From Azohydromonas lata NBRC 102462 (lineage in GTDB: Bacteria > Pseudomonadota > Gammaproteobacteria > Burkholderiales > Burkholderiaceae_C): a stretch of 64,000 nt of DNA. Each line of letters opens with the position of its first letter. Within the stretch, counting starts at the first letter, position 1. The position numbers were made by a program, and so were the translations under genes. Below, in pieces: positions 22,149-32,151 of the stretch. The notes under the pieces were generated by a model. That model had not been told where the DNA came from. It searched no databases and worked only from the letters and a program-made list of their open reading frames with translations. The DNA is taken from contig NZ_BCTC01000014.1 in the NCBI RefSeq assembly GCF_001571085.1, positions 1 to 64,000 of the forward strand, read 5' to 3'.

Positions 22149-23372
22149 TCAGCTGAACAGCCTCCGCGCCGCCGCGGAGCCGGCCGCGAGGTCGCGGGCT
22201 TCCAGGGTGCGGTAGAGGTTTTCCAGGTCCTGCTTGATGGGCTCGAAGGCCTCGGGGCGCACGGGGCGGCCGGCTTCGTCCACCAGCGCGGCGTCCAGCT
22301 CCACGGCCAGCGTGGACATGGCCTTGAGCCAGGTGTCGAAGGGGTTGTCGGCCTCGGCCGTCTGCGGAATGTCCAGGCTCAGCGTGGCCACCTGCAGCAT
22401 GGCGCCGTTGGGGTCCTCGGCCAGCGCGGCCTGCGGGTCGAACGACAGCACCAGCACCGGCGGCGCGCCCTCCTCGGCGCCCGGCATCACCAGCCGGCCC
22501 GGCACCGAGCCCGGGACGAAGCCGTGCTTCAGGCAAGCCTGCTGCAGATAGGCCACCGACCACGCCGCGGTGCGCGCGGCCACCTGCACGGCCAGTTGCG
22601 CGTCGTGCTGCATGGCGAAGTGGTCCAGCTCCTTGGCGCGGGCCACCACGTCCAGCATGTCCGGGAACTCGGCCGCCGCGCCCACGCTGTCGGCAAAGGG
22701 CTGCAGCTTCTGGACGAACTCGGAGTACTCGATCTCGTTGAGCGCCCCATGCCGGTTGGCCAGTTGCAGCCCGGCCTGCAGCTCGCGGTACTGCTGCCCC
22801 GGCGCGGGCGGCTCCCACTCGGCGGTGGCGGCGTTCAGGCCCTCGATCAGGAAGGGTTTGGTCCCCGCGCGGCGCGTGGTCGGCAAGTGGGCCTGGATGA
22901 ACTCGCCGCTCAACCGCGCGTCCAGCGCCAGCGTGGCGATCACGTCGATGAGCGCGTCTATGCGCGGGCCGCGGCGCACCACCGGCGCGGGCGCGGACAC
23001 GGCAGGCGCCGGTGCCGGCGCCGCCTGCGCAAGGGCCGCACCGCCGGCCGCGGGCTCCACGCCCGGGGCCACGGCTTCAGGCGCCAGGCCCACGGCGGCC
23101 GAGGCCGCCGCCACCGCCGCGTCGCCGCCCCGGCGCGCATCCACCAGCTCGGCCGACGCCACAGGCGCGGCCGTGGGCATGGGCGTGGGCACGGCCGCCA
23201 TGTCGCCGCCCAGGGGCGGCTCCATGCGCGGAGCCTGCGGCGTGGCCGCGCTGGGCGGCTCGGCGCGGCGCGGCGTGTTCTTGCGTGCGTTCCACAGGCT
23301 TTGCACCACCAGCAACAGCAATATCACGCCGGCCAGGATGGACAGGGCGAGGGTCAGGCTCATCGAAGGCAT
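22149..23372 (-). CDS. zipA: Cell division protein ZipA (FtsZ-binding)
   Basis: 407 residues. A single N-terminal membrane anchor (LALSILAGVILLLLVVQSLW) is followed by a long Pro/Ala-rich linker (about 35-160). The C-terminal ZipA FtsZ-binding domain begins near 165 (PRIDALIDVIATLALDARLS) and ends near the C-terminus (LENLYRTLEARDLA). It tethers FtsZ to the membrane at the division site. The start may instead be the ATG at 23363 (MSLTLALSI), three codons in; neither has a strong ribosome-binding site. It lies 36 bases after smc on the same strand, in the conserved smc-zipA order of Burkholderiales. Confidence 0.88.
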   Translation of the reverse strand: MPSMSLTLALSILAGVILLLLVVQSLWNARKNTPRRAEPPSAATPQAPRMEPPLGGDMAAVPTPMPTAAPVASAELVDARRGGDAAVAAASAAVGLAPEAVAPGVEPAAGGAALAQAAPAPAPAVSAPAPVVRRGPRIDALIDVIATLALDARLSGEFIQAHLPTTRRAGTKPFLIEGLNAATAEWEPPAPGQQYRELQAGLQLANRHGALNEIEYSEFVQKLQPFADSVGAAAEFPDMLDVVARAKELDHFAMQHDAQLAVQVAARTAAWSVAYLQQACLKHGFVPGSVPGRLVMPGAEEGAPPVLVLSFDPQAALAEDPNGAMLQVATLSLDIPQTAEADNPFDTWLKAMSTLAVELDAALVDEAGRPVRPEAFEPIKQDLENLYRTLEARDLAAGSAAARRLFS

Positions 23373-23408
23373 CAGTGGGGTCCCTAGCGAGTTCTTGTGT
23401 CAGGCGGA

Positions 23409-26400
23409 TCAAGCGGATTCGGCCATGCCGAGCGCCGCTTCCATGTCTACGGCAACGATGCGCGACACGCCTTGCTCCTGCATGGTCACGCCCACGAGCT
23501 GCTGCGCCATCTCCATGGCGATCTTGTTGTGGCTGATGAACAGGAACTGCGTGGCCTGGCTCATCTGCGTCACCAGCCGCGCGTAGCGCTCGGTGTTGGC
23601 ATCGTCCAGCGGCGCGTCCACCTCGTCGAGCAGGCAAAACGGCGCCGGGTTGAGCAGGAAGATGGCAAACACCAGCGCAATCGCGGTGAGCGCCTTCTCC
23701 CCGCCGGAAAGCAGGTGGATGGTGCTGTTCTTCTTGCCCGGCGGCTGCGCCATGACCTGCACGCCGGCATCCAGTATCTCGGAACCCGTCATCACCAGCC
23801 GCGCCTGCCCACCGCCGAACAGGCTGGGGAACATGCGCCCAAAGCCCTCGTTGACCCGGTCGAAAGTGGTGGACAGCAGCTCGCGCGTCTCCAGGTCGAT
23901 CTTGCGGATGGCGTCTTCCAGCGTGTTGATGGCGTCCAGCAGGTCGGCGTTCTGCTTGTCGAGGAAGCCCTTGCGCTCCCGCGCCTCGCCCAGCTCTTCC
24001 AGCGCGGCCAGATTCACCGCGCCCAGGCTGGTGATCTCGCGCTGTATGCGGTCGATCTCCCCTTGCAGGCCCCAGAGCTTGACCTGCCCGGCCTCTATGG
24101 AGCGTTGGATGGCGTCCAGATCCGCGTGCGCGTTGGTGAGCTGCTCCAGGTATTGCGCGCCGCCCAAGGTGGCCGCCTGCAGCTCCAGTTGCAGCCGCGT
24201 GATCTGGTCGCGCAGCGGCTGCAGGCCGCGCTCGACCAGGAGGCGGCGCTCGTCGGTCTGGCGCAGGCGCAAACTTAACTCGTCGTAGCCGCGGCGCTGC
24301 GCGGCCAGGGCCGCCTCGCGCTCGCGCCGCAGCGCCAGCGCCTGCGTCAGGCCTTCCTGCGCGGCGGCGTCGTCCAGCGCGGCCAGGTCGGCGGCCACCT
24401 GCGCGGCGGTTTGGGCGTTGTCCTGCAATTGGCGCGCGGCCGTCTCCAGCGCGCGCTGCAGCTCGCCGCGGCGGGCGGCCAGGCTGCGGGTTTCGAACTG
24501 CGCCTCCTGCGCGCGGCGCTCCAGCGCGCGCAACTGCTCGCGGGCCTGGGCGACGCGGTTTTCGGCGGCGATGGCGGCTTCCTGCGCGGCGGCTTCGTCT
24601 TCCTGGAGCTGGGCCAGTTGAAGGTCCAGCTCCTCGAACTTGGCTTCGTCCTCGGCCTGGCGGGCGGCCAGGGCTTCGAGCTGGGCATCCAGCTCCTGCA
24701 CCTCATCCTGCAGTTGCGCCTTGCGGCCGGCGGCGGCCTGGGCCTGCTGGTGCAGCTTGAACCACTCCACGTGCAGCTTGTGGGCCTGCGTCTGCGCCTC
24801 CGCCGCGGCGCGGCGCAAGGTGCCGAGCTGGGCCGCGGCTTCGCCATAGGCACTCTCGGCGCGGCGCTGGACCTGCTGGGCGTCCTCCACGGCGCGCGCG
24901 GTCTCGGCCTGCGTCGCCTGCAGTTGCTCGATCTCCTGCGCGCGCTGCAGCAGCCCGGCCTGCTCGCTGTCCGGCGCATAAAAGCTCACCGCGAACTGCG
25001 AGACGGCGTGGCCCTCGCGGGTGACGATCCACTCGCCGTGCGTGAGGGACTCGCGGTTCCTGAGCGCCTCTTCCAGGTTGCCGGCGGTGTAGATGCCTTC
25101 CAGCCAGTCGCCCAAGAGCGCCTGCAGCCCCTTGTCGGTGAGGCGCAGCAGGTCCGCCAAGCGCGGCAGCGTGCGGTGCGTGCTGGGCGTCTCGCCGTCA
25201 GGCGCGTGATAGAAGGCCAGCTTGGCCGGCGGGGCGTCGCGCTCGAAGGCACGCACCGTGTCCAGCCGGCCCACGGGCAGCGCCGACAGGCGCTCGCGCA
25301 GGGCGGATTCCAGCGCCGTTTCCCAGCCGGGCTCGATGTGGAGCTGCTTCCACAGGCCCTGCAGCCCTTCCAGGCCGTGCTTGGCCAGCCAAGGCTTGAG
25401 CTTTCCTTCCGTCTGCACCTTTTCCTGCAGCGCGCGCAGCGCCTGCAGCCGGGCCGCCACCTGCGCCTGGCGGGCGTTGGCGGCGTTGACGGCTTCCTGC
25501 GCCTCGCGGCGGGCGGTGTCGAGCTGCGGCACCTCCTCGCTCAGCACGTGCAGTTGCTCCTCGGCCTGGGCCTGGGCGGCGGCGGCGTCCTCGCTTTGCT
25601 GCTGCAGCCCGGCCAGCAGGTCGGCGTCCGGCACTTCCAGCGCCTTGTGCTCGCCGTGCAGGCGGTCGCGGCGGCTGTTGAGCTGGCGTTGCTGGTCCTG
25701 CACGTGGCGACCGTCGGCGGCCAGCACCTGCAGCTGCTGCTGCACCTGCACCACGCGCTGGCGCTGCGCGGCCACCTTGGCGGCGGCTTGCCGCTGCGCG
25801 TCCTCGACGTCGGGCAGGCGCTCGGCCTGTTCCTCGGACTGCGCGGCCAGCACCTCGGCCTGCTCCTCGGCGGCGGCCATCTTCTCGGCGATGGTCTCCA
25901 GCTCCTCGGCGGCCTGCTCGCGGCGCGCGGCCCATTGGGCGTCCTGCGCGCGCAGCTCGTTGAGGCGCGCTTGGGCGCGGTCGCGGCCCTCGGCCACGTA
26001 GCGGATGCGCTCCTCCAGCCGGCTCACTTCCAGCGCGGCGTCCGACAGCTTGCCCTGCTCCACGTGCAGCGCGTCGCTGGCGGCGAAGTGCGCGCCCTTG
26101 ACCTCTTCCAGCTCGGCTTCGACCTGCGCCAGCTCTTCCATGCGCTGTGCCAGCACACCTTGCGCCTCGGCGATGGCGGCCTTGACGCGCTCCTCCTCGA
26201 CGCTGGCGTCGCGGTGCTTCAGGAACCAGAGCTGGTGCAGCTTGAGCGTGCCCTGCTCCTGCAGCGTCTTGTAGCGGGAGGCGACCTCGGCCTGCTTCTC
26301 CAGCTTGCTCAGGTTGGCGGCCAGCTCGCGCAGGATGTCTTCGACGCGCAGCAGGTTCTCGCGCGTGTCGCGCAGCCGCAGCTCGGTCTCGCGGCGGCGC

Positions 26401-26924
26401 TCCTTGTACTTGGAGACGCCGGCGGCCTCTTCGAGGAAGAGGCGCAATTCCTCCGGCTTGCTCTCGATGATGCGGCTGATGGTGCCCTGGCCGATGATGG
26501 CGTAGGCGCGCGGCCCCAGGCCGGTGCCCAGGAACACGTCCTGCACGTCGCGCCGGCGCACGGGCTGGTTGTTGATGTAGTAGCTGCTGGTGCCGTCGCG
26601 GGTGAGCACGCGCTTGACGGCAATCTCGCCGTAGCGGCTCCAGGGGCCGCCGGCCCGCCCGGTGGCGTTGTCGAACACCAGCTCGACGCTGGCACGGCTG
26701 GCAGGCTTGCGGTTGCCGGAGCCGTTGAAGATGACGTCCTGCATGGACTCGCCACGCAGCTCGCTGGCCTTGGACTCGCCCAGCACCCAGCGCACCGCGT
26801 CCATGATGTTGGACTTGCCGCAGCCGTTGGGGCCCACCACGCCGACGAGCTGGCCCGGCAACTGGAAAGTGGTCGGTTCGGCGAAGGATTTGAAACCGGA
26901 GAGCTTGATCTGGTTGAGCCGCAT
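23409..26924 (-). CDS. smc: Chromosome segregation ATPase SMC
   Basis: 1171 residues, the usual length. The N-terminal ATPase half has Walker A GPNGCGKSNIMDAVRWVLGE. Two long coiled-coil arms flank a hinge near 500-650 (PVGRLDTVRAFERDAPPAKL). The C-terminal half has signature LSGGEKALTAIALVFAIF and Walker B FCLLDEVDAPLDD. SMC dimers work with ScpA/ScpB in chromosome organisation. MRLNQIKLSGFKSFA is the conserved N-terminus and fixes the start. The ribosome-binding site is weak. zipA follows. queF is divergent. Confidence 0.97.
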   Translation of the reverse strand: MRLNQIKLSGFKSFAEPTTFQLPGQLVGVVGPNGCGKSNIMDAVRWVLGESKASELRGESMQDVIFNGSGNRKPASRASVELVFDNATGRAGGPWSRYGEIAVKRVLTRDGTSSYYINNQPVRRRDVQDVFLGTGLGPRAYAIIGQGTISRIIESKPEELRLFLEEAAGVSKYKERRRETELRLRDTRENLLRVEDILRELAANLSKLEKQAEVASRYKTLQEQGTLKLHQLWFLKHRDASVEEERVKAAIAEAQGVLAQRMEELAQVEAELEEVKGAHFAASDALHVEQGKLSDAALEVSRLEERIRYVAEGRDRAQARLNELRAQDAQWAARREQAAEELETIAEKMAAAEEQAEVLAAQSEEQAERLPDVEDAQRQAAAKVAAQRQRVVQVQQQLQVLAADGRHVQDQQRQLNSRRDRLHGEHKALEVPDADLLAGLQQQSEDAAAAQAQAEEQLHVLSEEVPQLDTARREAQEAVNAANARQAQVAARLQALRALQEKVQTEGKLKPWLAKHGLEGLQGLWKQLHIEPGWETALESALRERLSALPVGRLDTVRAFERDAPPAKLAFYHAPDGETPSTHRTLPRLADLLRLTDKGLQALLGDWLEGIYTAGNLEEALRNRESLTHGEWIVTREGHAVSQFAVSFYAPDSEQAGLLQRAQEIEQLQATQAETARAVEDAQQVQRRAESAYGEAAAQLGTLRRAAAEAQTQAHKLHVEWFKLHQQAQAAAGRKAQLQDEVQELDAQLEALAARQAEDEAKFEELDLQLAQLQEDEAAAQEAAIAAENRVAQAREQLRALERRAQEAQFETRSLAARRGELQRALETAARQLQDNAQTAAQVAADLAALDDAAAQEGLTQALALRREREAALAAQRRGYDELSLRLRQTDERRLLVERGLQPLRDQITRLQLELQAATLGGAQYLEQLTNAHADLDAIQRSIEAGQVKLWGLQGEIDRIQREITSLGAVNLAALEELGEARERKGFLDKQNADLLDAINTLEDAIRKIDLETRELLSTTFDRVNEGFGRMFPSLFGGGQARLVMTGSEILDAGVQVMAQPPGKKNSTIHLLSGGEKALTAIALVFAIFLLNPAPFCLLDEVDAPLDDANTERYARLVTQMSQATQFLFISHNKIAMEMAQQLVGVTMQEQGVSRIVAVDMEAALGMAESA

Positions 26925-26944
26925 GCAGCACCGCGGCCCGCGCT

Positions 26945-26965
26945 GGCTGGCGATTCACGCCAGCC
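26945..26965. other. Perfect hairpin in the smc 5' region
   Basis: GGCTGGCG and CGCCAGCC form an 8-bp stem around a five-base loop, 21 bases upstream of the smc start. It may be a regulator operator or an mRNA leader structure. Nothing else supports a role. Confidence 0.35.
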
Positions 26966-27091
26966 GCAGGCCAAGTAGTTGATTCCTAAGGGAAATTAGC
27001 GCCGGCGCGCCAGGCGAAAGCGGGCCGGATGATACCATCGCGCCCCTCGCCGCCCGGGCGGCTACGAATCCTTTCGAATTACCCCTCCCCC

Positions 27092-27661
27092 ATGCCCAGC
27101 AAGACCGCGGCGCCCGCCGCCAAGAAGGCCGCCCCCGCGCGCAAGAGCGCAGCCGGCGCCGCCAAGACCGCCGCCACCTCCCGCAAGAAGACGTCCGTGG
27201 CCGAGTCGCTGCCGGCCAGCCGCCAGCGCCAGATGCCGCCCAACCCGCCCAGCGCGCCGAGCAAGGAGCTGCACGTCTTCCCGAATCCGGCACCGCAGCG
27301 CGACTACGTGATCCAGTTCCAGGTGCCGGAGTTCACCTGCCACTGCCCGCTCACCGGCCAGCCGGACTTCGCGCACTTCACCATCGACATGATCGCGGAC
27401 GAGCTGTGCGTGGAGCTCAAGAGCCTGAAGATGTACTTCTGGAGCTACCGCGACGAAGGCGCCTTCCACGAGAAGGTGACCAACACCATCCTCGAAGACA
27501 TCGTCAAGGCCTCGCAGCCGCGCTTCATCCGCATCACGGCCAAGTGGTACGTGCGCGGCGGCATCTACACCAACGTGGTCGTGGAGCACCGCAAGCGCGG
27601 CTGGAAGCCCCAGCCCCGCGTGGACCTGCCCAGCCACGCCGAAGAACGCGGCCTGCTGTGA
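27092..27661 (+). CDS. queF: NADPH-dependent preQ0 reductase QueF
   Basis: 189 residues. It reduces 7-cyano-7-deazaguanine to preQ1 in queuosine synthesis. The unimodular QueF core begins near 58. It has the catalytic Cys in [18 protein letters not shown] (with the following Asp) and the QueF motif [20 protein letters not shown]. The first 47 residues are Lys/Ala-rich, like a histone H1 tail ([15 protein letters not shown]), which is unusual. If translation began at the in-frame ATG 27233, a family-size protein of 142 residues would result, but neither start has a clear ribosome-binding site. The stop overlaps the SET-gene start by one base (TGATG). smc is divergent. Confidence 0.92.
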   Translation: MPSKTAAPAAKKAAPARKSAAGAAKTAATSRKKTSVAESLPASRQRQMPPNPPSAPSKELHVFPNPAPQRDYVIQFQVPEFTCHCPLTGQPDFAHFTIDMIADELCVELKSLKMYFWSYRDEGAFHEKVTNTILEDIVKASQPRFIRITAKWYVRGGIYTNVVVEHRKRGWKPQPRVDLPSHAEERGLL

Positions 27662-28137
27662 TGGCCCGGCCGCACGACAACGCCGCCGCCGCGCCGGCCG
27701 CCGAGGCCGCGCCGCCCGTGGTCGTGCGGCCGCCCTGGCAGAAGTTCGACGTGCTGGTGCAGCGCAGCCGCATCGACGGCCACGGCGTCTTCGCCAAGGA
27801 GCCCATCCCGCCGCGCGTGAAGATCGGCGAGATACGGGGCGAGTCCATCAGCGTCGAGGCCGCGCGCATACGCGCCACCCGCTACGAGCGCGTGATGATC
27901 GTGGAGGTGTCGGAGAAGAAGGCCATCGACTTCCACCGCTCCACCGACCCCATGCGCTTCACCAATCACTCCTGCTCGCCCAACGCGCGGCTGTGCATAC
28001 GCCAGGGGCGCGTGGAGTTCTACGCCGTGCGCGCGATCGCGCCGGGCGAAGAGATCACCGTCTCCTACGGCGAGACCCACCACGAGGGCAAGCTGCGCTG
28101 CCAGTGCGGCGCGGCCAATTGCGTGGGCAAGCTCTGA
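27661..28137 (+). CDS. Bacterial SET-domain protein (putative lysine methyltransferase)
   Basis: 158 residues after an Ala-rich start. A compact SET domain with RSRIDGHGVFAKEPI, the AdoMet and active-site segment RFTNHSCSPNARL, and EEITVSYGE. It ends with a post-SET cysteine cluster (LRCQCGAANC) that would bind zinc with the SET Cys. SET enzymes methylate lysine side chains; bacterial substrates are rarely known. It overlaps queF by one base, so the two are translationally coupled. A direct link between the two functions is not known. A REPIN-like element follows. Confidence 0.88.
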   Translation: MARPHDNAAAAPAAEAAPPVVVRPPWQKFDVLVQRSRIDGHGVFAKEPIPPRVKIGEIRGESISVEAARIRATRYERVMIVEVSEKKAIDFHRSTDPMRFTNHSCSPNARLCIRQGRVEFYAVRAIAPGEEITVSYGETHHEGKLRCQCGAANCVGKL

Positions 28138-28168
28138 TGCCCATACGCCGTAGCGACTGAAATTGCCT

Positions 28169-28250
28169 CGTCATCCCGGCGAAGGCCGGGATCCACGAAC
28201 ACCGGGCAGCATCCCGGCCAACGTGGATGCCGGCCTTCGCCGGCATGACG
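28169..28250. repeat. REPIN-like element 1 (class A)
   Basis: Two inverted 29-base arms (28169-28197 and 28222-28250) separated by 24 bases. Each arm can also fold alone: TCCCGGC/GCCGGGA in the left and TGCCGGC/GCCGGCA in the right. It sits between the SET gene and dapC. Short frames inside encode MPAKAGIH-like peptides, a familiar by-product of this repeat type. Confidence 0.85.
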
Positions 28251-28323
28251 GGGGAAAATTTCAGCTTCGATCAGAAGGTCGAATGCCACTTTGCGCCGCG
28301 CAGGCGCCACCACCCGCACCACC

Positions 28324-29547
28324 ATGAACCCGCTGCTCCAACGCCTCAATCCCTATCCCTTCGAACGGCTACGCGCGCTCACCAAGGACATCGTCCCGAA
28401 CAAGGATTTGAGGCCCATCAGCCTGGGCATTGGCGAGCCCAAGCACGCGACGCCGGCGCTGGTGGAAAAGGCGCTCATGGGCAACCTGCACGAACTGTCG
28501 GGCTACCCGCCCACCGCCGGCAGCCCCGCGCTGCGCGAGGCCTGCGCCGCCTGGATGCAGCGCCGCTACGGCGTGGCGCTGAACGCCGCCACGCAGGTAC
28601 TGCCGGTCAACGGCTCGCGCGAGGCGCTGTTCGCGCTGGCGCAGACCGTCATCGACCCCAACAAGCCCGGCGCCACGGTGGTCTGCCCCAACCCCTTCTA
28701 TCAAATCTACGAAGGCGCCGCGCTGCTGGCCGGAGCCGACGTGGTGTTCGCCAACAGCGACCCGGCGCGCAACTTCGCGCCGGACTGGTCCGCCATCGAC
28801 GAGGCCACCTGGTCGCGCACGCAACTGCTCTACGTCTGCTCGCCCGGCAACCCCACCGGTGCCGTCGCGCCGCTGGAAGAGTGGAAGATGCTCTTCGAGC
28901 TCAGCGACCGCCACGGCTTCGTCATCGCCAGCGACGAGTGCTACTCGGAGATCTACTTCCGCGACGAGCCGCCGCTGGGCGCGCTGCAGGCCGCCAAGCT
29001 CCTGGGCCGCGACGACTTCAGGCGCCTCATCGTCTTGACCAGCCTGTCCAAGCGCTCCAACGTGCCCGGCATGCGCTCGGGCTTCGTGGCGGGTGACGCA
29101 GGCATATTGAAAGACTTCCTGCTCTACCGCACCTACCACGGCAGCGCCATGAGCGGCGTGGTGCAGGCCGCCAGCATCGCGGCCTGGGGCGACGAGGAGC
29201 ACGTCATCGAGAACCGCGCGCTCTACCGCAAGAAATTCGAGCTGGTCACGCCGCTGCTGGCCGAGGTGCTGGACGTGAAGCTGCCGGACGCGAGCTTCTA
29301 CCTGTGGGCCGCCGTGCCGGGCGGGGACGACATCGCCTTCAGCCTGGCGCTGCTCGCTCAATACAATGTCGCCGTGCTGCCGGGCAGCCTGCTCGCCCGC
29401 GATGCGCACGGCATCAACCCGGGGCGCGGACGCATACGCATGGCCCTGGTGGCGGGTGTCGAGGAATGCCTCGAAGCCGCCCAGCGCATCGTCGCGTTCA
29501 CGCGCGACTACAGCCGCACTCTCACCAGCGCCGCTTCAATCAACTAA
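28324..29547 (+). CDS. dapC: Succinyldiaminopimelate transaminase DapC
   Basis: 407 residues, PLP-dependent class I/II aminotransferase. It makes N-succinyl-L,L-diaminopimelate in lysine and peptidoglycan precursor synthesis. Seen: GIGEPKHATPALVEKAL near the N-terminus, SGYPPTAGSPALREA, CSPGNPTG, the PLP contact region IASDECYSEIYF, and the PLP lysine in LTSLSKRSNVPGMRSGF. The DapC identity rests on overall sequence and on dapD and dapE immediately downstream. ATG 28324 begins the conserved MNPLLQRLNPYPFERL. dapD follows 18 bases later. Confidence 0.94.
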   Translation: MNPLLQRLNPYPFERLRALTKDIVPNKDLRPISLGIGEPKHATPALVEKALMGNLHELSGYPPTAGSPALREACAAWMQRRYGVALNAATQVLPVNGSREALFALAQTVIDPNKPGATVVCPNPFYQIYEGAALLAGADVVFANSDPARNFAPDWSAIDEATWSRTQLLYVCSPGNPTGAVAPLEEWKMLFELSDRHGFVIASDECYSEIYFRDEPPLGALQAAKLLGRDDFRRLIVLTSLSKRSNVPGMRSGFVAGDAGILKDFLLYRTYHGSAMSGVVQAASIAAWGDEEHVIENRALYRKKFELVTPLLAEVLDVKLPDASFYLWAAVPGGDDIAFSLALLAQYNVAVLPGSLLARDAHGINPGRGRIRMALVAGVEECLEAAQRIVAFTRDYSRTLTSAASIN

Positions 29548-29565
29548 ATCCCTCCAAGGACTGCC

Positions 29566-30390
29566 ATGAGCCAGCAACTGCAATCCGTCATCGACGCCGC
29601 GTGGGAAGACCGCGCCACCCTGTCGCCCGCCAACGCCCCCGCCGAGGTGCGCGAGGCCGTGGAGACGGTGATCGCCGACCTCAACGCCGGCCGCCTGCGC
29701 GTGGCCACCCGCGAGGGCGTGGGCCAGTGGACGGTGCACCAGTGGATCAAGAAGGCGGTGCTGCTGAGCTTCCGCCTCAAGGACAACCAGATCATTCGCG
29801 CCGGCGACCTGGGCTTCTACGACAAGGTGGACACCAAGTTCGCCACCGCCCCCGAAGAGGAAATGCGCGCCAGCGGCGTGCGCGTGGTGCCCCCGGCCGT
29901 CGCCCGCCGCGGCAGCTTCATCGGCCGCGGCGCCGTGCTGATGCCCTCCTACGTGAACATCGGCGCCTACGTGGACGAAGGCACCATGGTCGACACCTGG
30001 GCCACCGTCGGCTCCTGCGCGCAGATCGGCAAGAACGTGCATCTGTCGGGCGGCGTCGGCATCGGCGGCGTGCTGGAGCCGCTGCAGGCCAACCCCACCA
30101 TCATCGAAGACAACTGCTTCATCGGCGCGCGCTCCGAGGTGGTGGAAGGCGTGATCGTGGAAGAGAACTCCGTGATCAGCATGGGCGTCTACATCGGCCA
30201 GAGCACCAAGATCTACGACCGCGCCACCGGCGAAGTGACGTATGGCCGCATCCCCGCGGGCTCCGTGGTGGTCAGCGGCAACCTGCCCAGCGCCGACGGC
30301 AAGTACAGCCTGTACTGCGCCGTGATCGTGAAGAAGGTGGACGCGCAAACCCGCGCCAAGACCAGCATCAACGAGCTGCTGCGCGCCTGA
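29566..30390 (+). CDS. dapD: Tetrahydrodipicolinate N-succinyltransferase DapD
   Basis: 274 residues. It transfers succinate from succinyl-CoA to tetrahydrodipicolinate in the succinylase branch of diaminopimelate synthesis. Left-handed parallel beta-helix (hexapeptide) repeats fill the middle: [18 protein letters not shown] and [20 protein letters not shown]-terminal [16 protein letters not shown] and C-terminal SINELLRA are family-typical. It follows dapC closely and is separated from dapE by a REPIN-like element. A ribosome-binding site (CAAGGA) precedes the ATG. Confidence 0.97.
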   Translation: MSQQLQSVIDAAWEDRATLSPANAPAEVREAVETVIADLNAGRLRVATREGVGQWTVHQWIKKAVLLSFRLKDNQIIRAGDLGFYDKVDTKFATAPEEEMRASGVRVVPPAVARRGSFIGRGAVLMPSYVNIGAYVDEGTMVDTWATVGSCAQIGKNVHLSGGVGIGGVLEPLQANPTIIEDNCFIGARSEVVEGVIVEENSVISMGVYIGQSTKIYDRATGEVTYGRIPAGSVVVSGNLPSADGKYSLYCAVIVKKVDAQTRAKTSINELLRA

Positions 30391-30454
30391 TGAGGGCGCG
30401 GACCGCGGCGCCTGCGCTGCCGCGGTCCTTGGCTTGCTTCTCGAAAAAACAACT

Positions 30455-30580
30455 CGTCATGCCCGCGAAAGCGGGCATCCACGCGCACCGACCCGGTGGC
30501 CTGGAAACGGCGACCTTGCGCAATGCGGTTCGAAGGCAACACCCCGGCGATCGTGGATGCCCGCTTTCGCGGGCATGACG
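30455..30580. repeat. REPIN-like element 2 (class A)
   Basis: Arms 30455-30483 and 30552-30580 are exact inverted copies of 29 bases, separated by 68 bases. Each arm folds as TGCCCGC/GCGGGCA. It lies between dapD and dapE. Confidence 0.88.
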
Positions 30581-30642
30581 AAGCAAAGGACGAAGCGCCC
30601 GCACTGACGGGAGGCCCGCTTCGTTCCCCGGCTACGCCCTGA

Positions 30643-31872
<1,230 letters not shown>

Positions 31873-31923
31873 GGCCATGACGCCGACGTCCCCTCGCCAG
31901 CAAGGGCGTCACGCACCCCACTT

Positions 31924-32074
31924 CGTCATTCCCGCGCAGGCGGGAATCCAGGCGGCCCCACGCCAGAGCGCAGAGAAGCGGCAGGACCGCCACCATGTCG
32001 GCCTCGTCGTGCCGGCCCATGCGCCTTCGGCCCGCTTGGGGACCGCCTGGATTCCCGCCTTCGCGGGAATGACG
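31924..32074. repeat. REPIN-like element 3 (class B)
   Basis: Left arm from 31924 and right arm ending at 32074, each about 36 bases and inverted. Each arm folds as ATTCCCGC/GCGGGAAT and then continues into AATCCAGGCGG, which distinguishes this class from class A. It lies between dapE and prmB. Confidence 0.88.
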
Positions 32075-32151
32075 GATCAGGGGGGTGCTGCGTGCCAGTC
32101 TCCGGCTGGCACCTGCCGAGCCTTCTCGGACCGATATCACTGATTGACCCC

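Noticed and set aside
24411-26978. 855-codon plus-strand frame opposite smc
   Set aside because: smc is unmistakable on the minus strand; this is a shadow of its coiled-coil coding.
26925-27091. preQ1 riboswitch before queF
   Set aside because: No preQ1-type hairpin followed by an A-rich tail near the ribosome-binding site; only an unrelated perfect hairpin nearer smc.
28141-28250. Small frames encoding MPAKAGIH-like or MPAFAGMT-like peptides
   Set aside because: They come from the REPIN-like arms and recur at each element; no ribosome-binding site or conservation as protein.
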